Source: Myxococcaceae bacterium (lineage in GTDB: Bacteria > Myxococcota > Myxococcia > Myxococcales > Myxococcaceae). From it: a stretch of DNA of 40,427 nt. The position numbers were made by a program, and so were the translations under genes. The DNA lies in the NCBI GenBank assembly GCA_017881345.1, contig JADGQZ010000256.1, positions 1 through 40,427 on the forward strand, in the 5' to 3' direction. Below, piece after piece: positions 28,800 to 37,773 of the stretch (the first letter of the stretch is position 1; every line of letters starts with the position of its first letter). The notes under the pieces were generated by a model, which made no database searches, had not been told where the DNA came from, and saw only the letters and a list, made by a program, of their open reading frames with translations.

Positions 28800-30542
28800 G
28801 TGCCGAATCTCCTGGCCATGTCCTTCGAGGGCGCGCTCTGCCCGGCGTTCGACCTGCGCTGCCTCCACCCTGGCGCGACGCGTCCCGACGGCTGGGGCCT
28901 CGGGTACTACCCGCCGGGAGAGCAGTCGGTGACGGTGCACAAGGAAGCGGCGCCCATCCACGGCAGCCCGCAGTCGGAGTTCGTGCGCCGGGCGGACCAC
29001 AAGGAGTCGTCCACCTTCGTGCTCCACCTTCGCACGGCCCTCTGGGGCGCCCTGACCGACGCGAACACCCAGCCCTTTGCCCGTGCCTGGGGCGGCCGCG
29101 AGTGGCTCTTCGCGCACAGCGGGAGCCTGGAGCGACGGCCGATCCTGCTCCCCGAGCCGCTCTTCGAGCCGGTGGGGGCGACCGACAGCGAGTTCGTCTT
29201 CTGCGAACTCCTGAACCGCATGGCCGCCCGGCGCTGGCGCTCGCTCGGCGAGGCGGACCCCCAGGTGCTCGCCGACTGGCTCCTGGACCTGAACACGCTC
29301 GGCACGCTCGACGTGGTGCTGACCGACGGGCTTGACCTCCTCGCCTGGGCCGACCGCGAGCGCAGCGGCCTGACCAGCTGGCTCCTCCGCCCGCCCTACG
29401 GGCCGATCGCCCTCGGTGACGCGCAGGTCGGCGTCGAGTTCGGCCGCGACGGGGCGCGGAACCGCAAGGGCGTCATCGTCTCCAGCGCACCGCTGGAGGT
29501 CAGCGGCGCGGGGCCAGCTGCGGAGTGGACGCCGGTGCCGGCGGGAACGCTCTGGCTCGTGCGCCAGGGCGAGCTGCGCGCCGAGGCGCGATCATCCGCC
29601 GCTCCGATGGCCGGGGCCATGCCGCGCCGGATCCGCAAGCTGGACCGGCCTCCTCAGGGGGAGACCCGGCGGCTGGACGTCGTCCACCGCACCGTCTACC
29701 GCTACGCCGAGCCGGTGGAGCGAAGCACGCACGTCTTCCGCCTCACCCCGATGCACGACCGGAAGCAGAGCCTCCTCTCGCACTCGTTCGAGGTATCGGT
29801 CGAGGGCCAGGCCCGCGAGTACGACGACGTCTTCGGCAACCGGGTGCGCCGGCTGAGCGTGAACACGCCCTTCACCGAGATGGTCATCGAGGCCCGGAGC
29901 CGGGTGGAGCTGCTCGACACCGCGCCGCTGGCCTCCCGCCCGCTGCGCTCACACTCCACCTTCCCGCTGGTCTGGCTTCCCTGGCAGCGCAACCAGCTCG
30001 CCCCGTACCTCCTGCCTCCGGAGCTCCCGGAGAGCGAGCTCGGAGATCTCACCGACTACGCGATGAGCTTCGTGCGGCGGAACGACGACGACCTCTTCGA
30101 CACCCTGATGGACGTCAACCAGACCATCTTCGAGGAGTACCGGTACGTCCCGGGGAGCACTCACCTCGGCACCACCGCCTACCAGGTGCACGCCACGCGG
30201 CAGGGCGTGTGCCAGGACTTCGCGAACCTCTTCATCTGCATGATGCGGCTGCTCGGTGTGCCCGCGCGCTACGTGTGCGGCTACGTCTACACCGGCCCGC
30301 GGAGCTCGCCGCCCCATCCGCACGCCGAGGCCAGCCACGCCTGGGTGCAGGTCTATCTCCCCGAGGAGGGCTGGGTGGGCTTCGATCCGACCAACGGAAT
30401 CCTGACCCAGACCGACCACGTCCGGGTCGCCTGCGGCCGGGCCTACTCGGACGCCACGCCGACCTCGGGAACCCTCTTCGTGGGAGGGCGAGGCGAGGAG
30501 CTCGAGGTCTCGGTCCGGGTGGAGCTGGCGAACGGCGTCTGA
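28800..30542 (+). CDS. Class II glutamine amidotransferase-like domain fused to transglutaminase-like protease domain
   Basis: MPNLLAMSFEG...DGWGLGYYP...NTQPFARAWGGREWLFAHSGSL (GATase II-like); LDVVHRTVYRYAEPVERSTHVFRLTP...GVCQDFANLFICMMRLLGVPARYVCGYV...EASHAWVQVYLPEEGWVGFDPTNG. Confidence 0.9.
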   Translation: MPNLLAMSFEGALCPAFDLRCLHPGATRPDGWGLGYYPPGEQSVTVHKEAAPIHGSPQSEFVRRADHKESSTFVLHLRTALWGALTDANTQPFARAWGGREWLFAHSGSLERRPILLPEPLFEPVGATDSEFVFCELLNRMAARRWRSLGEADPQVLADWLLDLNTLGTLDVVLTDGLDLLAWADRERSGLTSWLLRPPYGPIALGDAQVGVEFGRDGARNRKGVIVSSAPLEVSGAGPAAEWTPVPAGTLWLVRQGELRAEARSSAAPMAGAMPRRIRKLDRPPQGETRRLDVVHRTVYRYAEPVERSTHVFRLTPMHDRKQSLLSHSFEVSVEGQAREYDDVFGNRVRRLSVNTPFTEMVIEARSRVELLDTAPLASRPLRSHSTFPLVWLPWQRNQLAPYLLPPELPESELGDLTDYAMSFVRRNDDDLFDTLMDVNQTIFEEYRYVPGSTHLGTTAYQVHATRQGVCQDFANLFICMMRLLGVPARYVCGYVYTGPRSSPPHPHAEASHAWVQVYLPEEGWVGFDPTNGILTQTDHVRVACGRAYSDATPTSGTLFVGGRGEELEVSVRVELANGV

Positions 30543-30566
30543 GCGCGCTCGCCAGGTGCCGAATGC

Positions 30567-30947
30567 TCAGGCGTACTGCGCTTCACCGTTTCCGAAGGAC
30601 CAGTTCTCCTTCTTCACCTCGACCAGGCTGATGAACACGTCCTGGCGGCGGAGTCCGAGCCGCTGGTGGAGCCCGTCCGCCACCGCCCGGTAGAACGCCT
30701 TCTTCAGCTCGGTCGTCCGGCCATCGTTGAGCGTGACCTGGATGACGAGGCATTCCGGGCTGCGTTCCACGCCGAGATAGGTGCGATCGATGATCAGATT
30801 CTCCGGAACGTGCTCGGCGATGACCTGGAAGCGGTCATTCGCCGGGACGTTGAGCGTCTGGATCATCGCGTCGTACACGACTTCGCCGGCGGTGCGGCGG
30901 TACTCGGCGCTCTTCCCGCGTGGCAGATCGATTCGAACGAGTGGCAT
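30567..30947 (-). CDS. Tautomerase-family protein
   Basis: MPLVRIDLPRGKSAEYRRTAGEVVYDAM (Pro2 after Met), KKAFYRAVADGLHQRLGLRRQDVFISLVE. Confidence 0.85.
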   Translation of the reverse strand: MPLVRIDLPRGKSAEYRRTAGEVVYDAMIQTLNVPANDRFQVIAEHVPENLIIDRTYLGVERSPECLVIQVTLNDGRTTELKKAFYRAVADGLHQRLGLRRQDVFISLVEVKKENWSFGNGEAQYA

Positions 30948-30957
30948 GCCTCCCAGA

Positions 30958-30971
30958 GTGCTCCGGAGCAC
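30958..30971. promoter_or_regulatory. 14-bp perfect palindrome GTGCTCCGGAGCAC upstream of tautomerase gene (candidate operator)
   Basis: Direct inspection; sequence equals its own reverse complement; lies 10 nt from the ATG at 30947. Confidence 0.45.
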
Positions 30972-31187
30972 GTCCGGCGGCCAGCACAGTCGGCGCGCAC
31001 CTGCTGGATCAGCCGCCGCGCCGCACGGCAGGGGGGTAGGTTGGGCTCGCGACAAGAATCTCACCCCGGGTGATGGCCTGCTGCAGCGCGACGACCCCTT
31101 CCGGCGTTACAGACCCTCGTGGTTCACGCTCGAGGAGACCGGCTCGGTGAGGCCGTTTGAGCTATGGTGCCTGACGAGGGAGTACGG

Positions 31188-32648
31188 ATGCTCGAGTCGT
31201 TCTTCGCGGGATTCCGCCAGAACATCATCGGCGTGGACCAGCGGCTGAACGGACCGTGCGGGGAACGTCCGCTCGTCTATGCGGACTGGACCGCCAGTGG
31301 CCGGCTCTACGGGCCCATCGAGCGACGGATGCTCGAGGACTTCGGCCCGCTGGTCGGCAACACCCACTCCGAGTCCAGCACCACCGGCATGGCCATGACC
31401 CGTGCGTACCAGCGCGCCCAGAGCCTGCTGAAGGCGCACGTCCACGCCGGGCCGGACGACGTGATCATCACCCAGGGCTCGGGGATGACCGCGGTGGTCA
31501 ACAAGCTCCAGCGGATGCTCGGGCTCCGGCTGCCGGAGCAGCTGGCGCCGTTCTGCCAGCTCCCGGAGAAGCTCCGTCCGCTGGTGCTCCTGACGCACAT
31601 GGAGCACCACTCGAACCAGACGTCGTGGCTCGAGACCGTGGCCACCGTGGAGGTGGTCCCGCCCGACGAGCGCGGCCTGGTCGACGTCGACGCGCTCGAG
31701 GCGCTGCTCGAGCAGTACCGCGAGCGGCCCCTGAAGATCGGTGCCTTCACCGCCTGCTCCAACGTCACCGGGGTGTGCCCGCCGGTGCACGCGCTCGCCA
31801 GGGTCATGCACCGGCACGGGGGCTACTGCTTCGTCGACTACGCCGCATCGGCTCCCTACGTCGACATCGACATGCACCCCGGCGACCCGCTGGAGCAGCT
31901 CGACGCGATCTACTTCTCGCCGCACAAGTTCCTCGGCGGCCCCGGGACGCCGGGGGTGCTGGTCTTCGACTCGCGCCTGTACCACAACCGCGTGCCCGAC
32001 CAGCCCGGCGGCGGGACGGTCAACTGGACCAACCCCTGGAAGCGGCACAGCTTCGTGGACGGCATCGAGGCCCGGGAGGACGGGGGAACGCCCGGGTTCC
32101 TCCAGACCATCAAGGCCGCGCTGGCGGTGCAGCTGAAGGATGCGATGGGCGCTTCCCGCATCCGGGAGCGCGAGCACGAGCTCCTGCGCATCCTCCTCGC
32201 CGAGCTCCGCACGGTCCCGCGGCTGCACATCCTCGCCGACCACCTCGAGGACCGGCTGCCGATCGTGTCCTTCTACGTCGAGGACATTCACTACAACCTG
32301 CTGGTGCGGCTCTTGAACGACCGCTTCGGAGTGCAGGTCCGCGGCGGCTGCTCCTGCGCCGGTACCTACGGGCACTACCTGCTGCACGTGGACCCCAACC
32401 GCTCCTCCGCGATCACCGACAAGATCGACCTCGGTGACCTCTCGGAGAAGCCGGGCTGGGTCCGGATGTCGCTGCACCCCACCACCACCACCGCCGAGGT
32501 GCGGGCGCTGGCGGAAGCGGTGCGCGCCTGCGTCGCGCACGCGACCGAGTGGGGAGCGGACTACCGCTACTCGTCCAAGACCAACGAGTTCACCCACCTG
32601 AGCGGGAACGCGGGCGTGCCGGACCTCGAGCCGTTCTTCCGGCTGTAG
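31188..32648 (+). CDS. Class V aminotransferase-fold PLP enzyme (cysteine desulfurase-like)
   Basis: VYADWTASGRLYGPIERRM, NTHSESSTTGMAMT, DAIYFSPHKFLGGPGTPGVLVF, VQVRGGCSCAGTYGHYLL; SD GAGGGA before ATG 31188. Confidence 0.88.
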   Translation: MLESFFAGFRQNIIGVDQRLNGPCGERPLVYADWTASGRLYGPIERRMLEDFGPLVGNTHSESSTTGMAMTRAYQRAQSLLKAHVHAGPDDVIITQGSGMTAVVNKLQRMLGLRLPEQLAPFCQLPEKLRPLVLLTHMEHHSNQTSWLETVATVEVVPPDERGLVDVDALEALLEQYRERPLKIGAFTACSNVTGVCPPVHALARVMHRHGGYCFVDYAASAPYVDIDMHPGDPLEQLDAIYFSPHKFLGGPGTPGVLVFDSRLYHNRVPDQPGGGTVNWTNPWKRHSFVDGIEAREDGGTPGFLQTIKAALAVQLKDAMGASRIREREHELLRILLAELRTVPRLHILADHLEDRLPIVSFYVEDIHYNLLVRLLNDRFGVQVRGGCSCAGTYGHYLLHVDPNRSSAITDKIDLGDLSEKPGWVRMSLHPTTTTAEVRALAEAVRACVAHATEWGADYRYSSKTNEFTHLSGNAGVPDLEPFFRL

Positions 32649-32652
32649 CGTC

Positions 32653-33186
32653 GTGGAAGCCCAGGTCTTGATGCTCCCGGGCTTCGGCGGGCGCGCCGAT
32701 CAGCCGGTGCTCGTCCGCCTGGAACGTGCGCTCCGCGACCGTGGGGTGACGGCCCTGCGCGCCGAGCTGGCCCACGGACGCCCGTCGCCCGGACTGGCGC
32801 GAGAGGTCGAGGTGGCCCGAACCCTCGGCCCCCCGGATCGCAGCTTCTCTGCCTATGCCGGCCGGTCCTTCGGGGGACGCGTCCTGGCGCGGCTCGCGCT
32901 CGAGAACAGGCCGCGGGCACTGCTGCTGCTCGGATTTCCCATCCGCTCCGCAACTGGACGGCGACGCCCGGAGGACGAGGCCGTGCTCGAGCAGCTGGCC
33001 TGTCCGACGCTCATCGTCCAGGGCTCGGCGGATCCGCTGGGCCCTCTCCGGACGTTCGAGCGGCTCATGCGGAGGAACCCGTCGCTGGAGCTCCAGGTCG
33101 TGCGCGGAGCCTCGCACGCCTTCGGCGGCCGCGAGCGGGAGGCGCTCGACTCGGCGGCAGACTGGCTGGCCCTGCGGCTTCGCTGA
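32653..33186 (+). CDS. Alpha/beta hydrolase, KANL3/TEX30-like
   Basis: LMLPGFGGRAD, YAGRSFGGRVLARLA, PTLIVQGSADPLG, GASHAF. Confidence 0.82.
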   Translation: MEAQVLMLPGFGGRADQPVLVRLERALRDRGVTALRAELAHGRPSPGLAREVEVARTLGPPDRSFSAYAGRSFGGRVLARLALENRPRALLLLGFPIRSATGRRRPEDEAVLEQLACPTLIVQGSADPLGPLRTFERLMRRNPSLELQVVRGASHAFGGREREALDSAADWLALRLR

Positions 33187-33195
33187 TCCCGGCGG

Positions 33196-33591
33196 TCAGC
33201 CGTCCTTGTGTCCCTTGCCGTGCCCGTGGCCGGGTTGCTCCGCGGTCTGCTGGCGCGGCATCTGACGGCTGGGGAGATAGACCTCGTTGTACCAGCGCTC
33301 CTCGACGAAGAAGACGCGCTCGCCGCAGGCGTCGTATTCGCGGCAATGCTTGCTCCAGTGCTTGGCGTGCCCGGGCGGGACGCGGAGGTAGATCGGCGGG
33401 CGCTCCACCGCGACCGTCGCAGGGGTGACGACGACAGGGATCGGGGAGACCACCGGCGGCTTCGCTGCCGTGCCGATCTCGATGCGGCCATAGAAGTCGG
33501 CGCTGCCCACCGAGACCGAGGCATTGACGTCGGTCGCGCGCGCCGAGGCGGAGACCAGGAGCGCGGTGGTGATCAGGAGACGAATCTTCAT
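33196..33591 (-). CDS. Hypothetical exported protein with His/Gly-rich tail
   Basis: Signal peptide MKIRLLITTALLVSASARA; YLRVPPGHAKHWSKHCREYDACGERVFFVEERWYNEVYLP; ends PGHGHGKGHKDG. Confidence 0.65.
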   Translation of the reverse strand: MKIRLLITTALLVSASARATDVNASVSVGSADFYGRIEIGTAAKPPVVSPIPVVVTPATVAVERPPIYLRVPPGHAKHWSKHCREYDACGERVFFVEERWYNEVYLPSRQMPRQQTAEQPGHGHGKGHKDG

Positions 33592-33726
33592 CCTCGGGTG
33601 ACCTCCGGAGAGGCGCCGAGGATACAGCCGAGAAAACACCGGAGACCCCGGCGAGCGAGACGTACACCTCGCTCCCGGTGCGCCAGGCGATCACCCCGGC
33701 GACGGACGTCGCACAGCTGCGAGGCG

Positions 33727-35175
33727 CTAGCGATCCTTCTCGAACGCCGCCTTCACCTGCCCCTTCTTCACCGCGCGGGCGAGGGCTGCATGGTCGCGCT
33801 CGTTCTGGTCGGCGTAGGCCACGGCGAACCCCGCGATGGCCTGGTCGAAGGTGTCGCTCTTGCCCATGTAGCCGGTGAGGATCGCCGGGTGACCGGACCG
33901 TGCGTGGGAGAGAGCCAGCGCGCGCCCGCACCAGTCGGCGTAGACCTCCATGTCGACGCGCCCGAACATCTCCACCCTGGGGCTGATCTTCACGTCCCGG
34001 AGCTGGCGCACGAAGAAGTCGCGCTTCGGTCCCCGGGCCCAGCCGAGGAACATGTCGCTGGCCGGCTGCATCAGCCGGTACCCTTCCACCACCCGCTGGC
34101 CACTGTGCTTGAAGACGCTCGCCCCGGCGTAGGGCTCGAGCACCGAGGCACGCGCCTCCTTCACCTGGAGGAACATCGGATCCCCATCGCCGGCGGTGAA
34201 GAGCAGCACCCAGCACATCGTCCCGACGCTCCCGATGCCCACCACCTTGATCGCCACGTCCCGGAGCTCGAAGCGATCGAGGAGCGCCCGGTATGACGTG
34301 GGCAGCGTCGCGCGGTAGCCGGCGAGCGCCTCCATCACCACGTGATGCACCTCGCCCGGCGGATGACCCTCGGCGTGGAAGATGGTCGGCAGCTGGTCCT
34401 TGATGAACGGATTCTGCCCCTTGTGCTCGACAAGCTTGGGGAAGATGTCCTCGGCGACGCTCTTGCCCCGCTCCTTCTCGATCCGCCGGAGGGCCCTCTC
34501 ACGGATCTCGGGGTCCTTGATCCTGGCCGCGATGTCGGTCACGACGAGCGAGGCGTACCAGAGCTCCATCGTCTGCATCTCGCTGAACTCGGCCATCGAC
34601 TCACGGTAGGAGCGGATGCAGGCGAGGACGGTGTCGGTCGCGACGGCCTCGCTGAGCCCGTTGTCCCGGCAAGCAATGACGAAGCTCGACGCGAGCCGTT
34701 TGACGTCCCACTCCCAGGGCCCGGGCAGCGTCTCGTCCAGGTCGTTGATGGAGAAGATGATCCGCCGCTCCGGCGTGGCGAATCCGCCGAAGTTGCACAG
34801 GTGCGCGTCTCCACAGCACTGGACCCGCACTCCGGTGACCGGGGTGCTGGCGAGATCCGCCGCCATGGCCAGGGCCGAGCCCCGGTAGAAGGTGAATGCG
34901 GAGCGGACCATCCGACCGTGCCGCAGCGGCAGCAGCTCGGGCATGCGTCCCTTCTCCGCCGCAAGGACGAGCTCCACCGCATCCCGGCGGTTCCCGGGCG
35001 GCTTCCAGATCGCATGTGAGCGGCGGGGACAGGCGTCGCGCAGGGCCTTTCCCGCGGCGTAGCGCTCTTCCCGGGTCGTCTGGTGGTGGAGCGCGCCCTC
35101 CAGCGTGGCGTATCCGGAGTGGTTCGATGCCGTCCGTCCAGCGACGGCTCTGCGAGCAATGCTGAGGGTCGTCAT
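33727..35175 (-). CDS. DUF2252-family protein
   Basis: MVRSAFTFYRGSALAMAADLA, QCCGDAHLCNFGGFATPERRIIFSINDLDETLPGPWEWDVKRLASSFV. Confidence 0.92.
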   Translation of the reverse strand: MTTLSIARRAVAGRTASNHSGYATLEGALHHQTTREERYAAGKALRDACPRRSHAIWKPPGNRRDAVELVLAAEKGRMPELLPLRHGRMVRSAFTFYRGSALAMAADLASTPVTGVRVQCCGDAHLCNFGGFATPERRIIFSINDLDETLPGPWEWDVKRLASSFVIACRDNGLSEAVATDTVLACIRSYRESMAEFSEMQTMELWYASLVVTDIAARIKDPEIRERALRRIEKERGKSVAEDIFPKLVEHKGQNPFIKDQLPTIFHAEGHPPGEVHHVVMEALAGYRATLPTSYRALLDRFELRDVAIKVVGIGSVGTMCWVLLFTAGDGDPMFLQVKEARASVLEPYAGASVFKHSGQRVVEGYRLMQPASDMFLGWARGPKRDFFVRQLRDVKISPRVEMFGRVDMEVYADWCGRALALSHARSGHPAILTGYMGKSDTFDQAIAGFAVAYADQNERDHAALARAVKKGQVKAAFEKDR

Positions 35176-35278
35176 GGCGCCTTTCTCTCCTCGAGCGGGC
35201 CAACCTGGCTGGCCAGCATAGGCGCGCGGGTCGAAGAACCCGTCGATGATCTCTCCGAGGCCAACACGGCGTCCTGCG

Positions 35279-35851
35279 TCAACCCTGGATGCGGAACTGG
35301 CACTTCGCGGCCCCGCTCGCCTGGCACGCCACCTCGGTGACGCGCACCTCGCGTGCCGCGAGACGCAGGAGCCCTTCGAACGCGCCCTCGTAATAGGCGC
35401 AGCTGCAGCCCGTGCCGGGCGGGCCGCTCTCGGGACGTGCCGTGGGAGCCCCGTCCAGCAGGAGCATCTTGCCCTCGGAGCCGAACGTCCCCGCCCCGGC
35501 GAAGGTCCAGGCGTGCCGCTCGATGGCCTGCAGGATCAGTGGCATGGCCAGGAACGCCGGGAGCCCTGCAAGCGTTGCGCGGATCGCGGCCGGGATTCGA
35601 TGCGAACGGACGTCATCCGCCGTCAGCGCGCCGGACCTGCGAAGCACGGCCTCGGCACGTTCCCGGGGCAGCACGTCCCGGACCGCGCGGATCAGCTGGA
35701 CGAACACCCGCTCGGGGATCATCCCCTCCTCGAGCGGTTCCATCGGGGCCCGCGACTCCACGGCGGCGCGAGACCCGGGCTCGAGCTCCTCCACCGCGCG
35801 GAGCGTCTGCAGCACTGCGCTGGGCCCGATCCGCGCCTCCGCCCGATCCAT
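35279..35851 (-). CDS. BchJ-like / V4R-domain protein
   Basis: ARIGPSAVLQTLRAVEE, EEGMIPERVFVQLIRAVRDVLP, RHAWTFAGAGTF, C-terminal CSCAYYEGAFEGLLRL...ACQASGAAKCQFRI. Confidence 0.75.
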   Translation of the reverse strand: MDRAEARIGPSAVLQTLRAVEELEPGSRAAVESRAPMEPLEEGMIPERVFVQLIRAVRDVLPRERAEAVLRRSGALTADDVRSHRIPAAIRATLAGLPAFLAMPLILQAIERHAWTFAGAGTFGSEGKMLLLDGAPTARPESGPPGTGCSCAYYEGAFEGLLRLAAREVRVTEVACQASGAAKCQFRIQG

Positions 35852-35984
35852 GCCTCGATCGACATGCAAGCGTGCCGCCGGGCTCCCACCGCGCAGCTTC
35901 TGCGCGAGAACGGTCGACGACCCCCTCGCTCCGTCGCGAGCCAGGGGCGCGGCGCGGACATGCAGCCCGGGGCAGCGCGCCGTC

Positions 35985-36131
35985 TCAGGCCGCGTCGGCC
36001 GCGGAGCCCGGCGCGTCGCGCTTCATCCGGTCATCGCCCGGTCGGCCATCTGCAGCAGCGTCACCGCCCTCGGGCCAGAGCGCGACGCCGATGCTCACGC
36101 CGACGCGCGGCGCGGAGGGCACGGTCTGCAT
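35985..36131 (-). pseudogene. Decayed C-terminal remnant of a GGDEF (diguanylate cyclase) domain
   Basis: Minus-strand VGVSIGVALWPEGG in one frame, LLQMADRAM in a second, RMKRDAPGSAADAA* back in the first. Confidence 0.6.
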
Positions 36132-36135
36132 CGGC

Positions 36136-37005
36136 TCACCGGCGCTCGGTGATGTCGCTCACGCAGCCCACGAACCCGCTGACCCGGCCGGCGTCGTCGG
36201 CGAGGATGCGGGCCGTCGTCAGGACCCAGCGGACCTGGCCGTCGGGCCGGAGGAAGCGGAATTCACCCCGGTATGGCGCTCCGGAGCGGCTGGCCTCGCC
36301 CCACGCGGCCGCCACCGCGTCCCGGTCCTCGGGGTGAAGCGCATCGATCCAGCCACCACCGAGCGCGGAGGTCGGGCCGACCCCGGTGATCTCGCTCCAG
36401 CTCTCGTTGACGTACTGGAACTCGCCATCGGGCCCGGCGAGGAAGATGCCCACCGGAGCCTGCGCGCTCAGTCCGCGGAAGCGGGCCTCGCTCGCGCGGA
36501 TGGTGGCCTCGTGCGTCCGGCGCGCGGTGATGTCCTGGAAGGAGCAGACCACCCCCTGGAGCGGCCCGGAGTGCCCGTCCCGGAGCGGCTGGGTGTTGAT
36601 GCTGATCCACCGTGTGCCGCCTCCGGGCAGCCGCACACCCATCAGCACGCCGAGGAGCGGCTCGCCGGTCCGGAGCGTCTCCATCGCCGGGTGCTGCTCG
36701 CCGGGGAAGGGCGTGCCGTCGGCGTGTACCGCGGCCCAGCTCGGTTCGAGCGAGGTCCGTCCGGTCAGCTGCTCGGCGGTGAGCCCCAGGATGCGCAGGG
36801 CGCTCGCGTTGAAGGCGACGATCTTCCCGGTGATGTCCTGCACCACGATGCCCTCGACGAGCGAGGCGAGCACCGACTCGTAGAGCACCACCTGGCCGCG
36901 GAGGGCCTGCTCCACCGCCTCGACGTCGGCGAGGCTGGTCCGGAGCCGCTTCAAGGCATCGGCTGCGACCGCCTTGCTCGGAGCGCCCTGGCCTGGGTCC
37001 AGCAT
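36136..37005 (-). CDS. PAS-PAS sensor protein ending at an interdomain linker (no output domain)
   Basis: LVEGIVVQDITGKIVAFNASALRILGLTAEQL; FRGLSAQAPVGIFLAGPDGEFQYVNESWSEITG...; ends FVGCVSDITERR*. Confidence 0.85.
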   Translation of the reverse strand: MLDPGQGAPSKAVAADALKRLRTSLADVEAVEQALRGQVVLYESVLASLVEGIVVQDITGKIVAFNASALRILGLTAEQLTGRTSLEPSWAAVHADGTPFPGEQHPAMETLRTGEPLLGVLMGVRLPGGGTRWISINTQPLRDGHSGPLQGVVCSFQDITARRTHEATIRASEARFRGLSAQAPVGIFLAGPDGEFQYVNESWSEITGVGPTSALGGGWIDALHPEDRDAVAAAWGEASRSGAPYRGEFRFLRPDGQVRWVLTTARILADDAGRVSGFVGCVSDITERR

Positions 37006-37250
37006 CGTGGCCGCCGAGTCTTTCACAACGATCGCGCAAAGCGTGCGGGCGCGCCCTCTCCGACCTCGAGCACGCACGTCGGCAGCGCACGCACCTCCGC
37101 GCACTCGACGGTGCTGTCGCTTTCGCGCATCGGACAGCAGTCCGCCCATCCCGGCGCCGCCGCGCTCCGTCCGTCGGCGAACACAGTGTCCGGCGGGTGC
37201 CCCGAGAGGGTCCCCGCGGCGGCGGTGTACGTCCGGTAGAGTGCTCCTCC

Positions 37251-37712
37251 GTGCGCCCGCCCCGCCCCACGGTCGAGGAGCTTACCGCGCTCGCCGCGGT
37301 CTGGAACCAGAGCGAGATTCTCAGGCACCAGGGGATGCGCGTGTCGTTCGAGCCGGATCGGGTGGTGGTGGAGCTCCCGGAGGTCCGCGCCGAGCACCGG
37401 GGTGGCCTCGGTACCGCGGCAGTGAACGGCCTGGTGCTGGCCGGGCTGTTCGATCTTGCGGTGGGGAGCACCGTGGTGCTGCTCGATCCGCGGCGTCGCA
37501 GCGCCACCGTGCAGCTCTCGATGAGCTTCGAGCGGGCGGTGTTCGGCGCCTCGGCTCGCTGTGAGGCACGGATCGACCGCGCCGGACAGCGGACGCTCTT
37601 CGCCAGCGCGCGCATCCTGGACGCCGAGGGACAGGTCTGTGCCCGCTGCCAGGCGGTGGTCGCGGTGAGCCGGCAGGTCCTCGAGGGCCCGCAGGGCGCG
37701 CCGGGCGGCTGA
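37251..37712 (+). CDS. PaaI-type hotdog-fold thioesterase
   Basis: GTG 37251; EHRGGLGTAAVNGLVLAGLFDLAVGSTV..., AVFGASARCEARIDRAGQRTLFASARILDAEGQVCARCQAVV. Confidence 0.75.
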   Translation: MRPPRPTVEELTALAAVWNQSEILRHQGMRVSFEPDRVVVELPEVRAEHRGGLGTAAVNGLVLAGLFDLAVGSTVVLLDPRRRSATVQLSMSFERAVFGASARCEARIDRAGQRTLFASARILDAEGQVCARCQAVVAVSRQVLEGPQGAPGG

Positions 37713-37773
37713 GCCGGAACAGTTTCGATGGGAACCGACGCATCAGCGGTGTGGCGCCGGGCAGTCGGGCGGG

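Noticed and set aside
31048-31187. Plus-strand frame DKNLTPGDGLLQRDDPFRRYRPSWFTLEETGSVRPFELWCLTREYGC upstream of the PLP enzyme
   Set aside because: Protein-like composition but GC3 looks lower than in the real genes, no credible start, and it runs out of frame into the PLP gene; more likely leader sequence.
31107-32597. 496-aa minus-strand ORF opposite the class V aminotransferase
   Set aside because: Antisense GC artefact; no domain-like sequence.
35353-37239. 628-aa plus-strand ORF opposite the BchJ-like and PAS genes
   Set aside because: Low-complexity antisense frame; minus strand holds recognisable domains.
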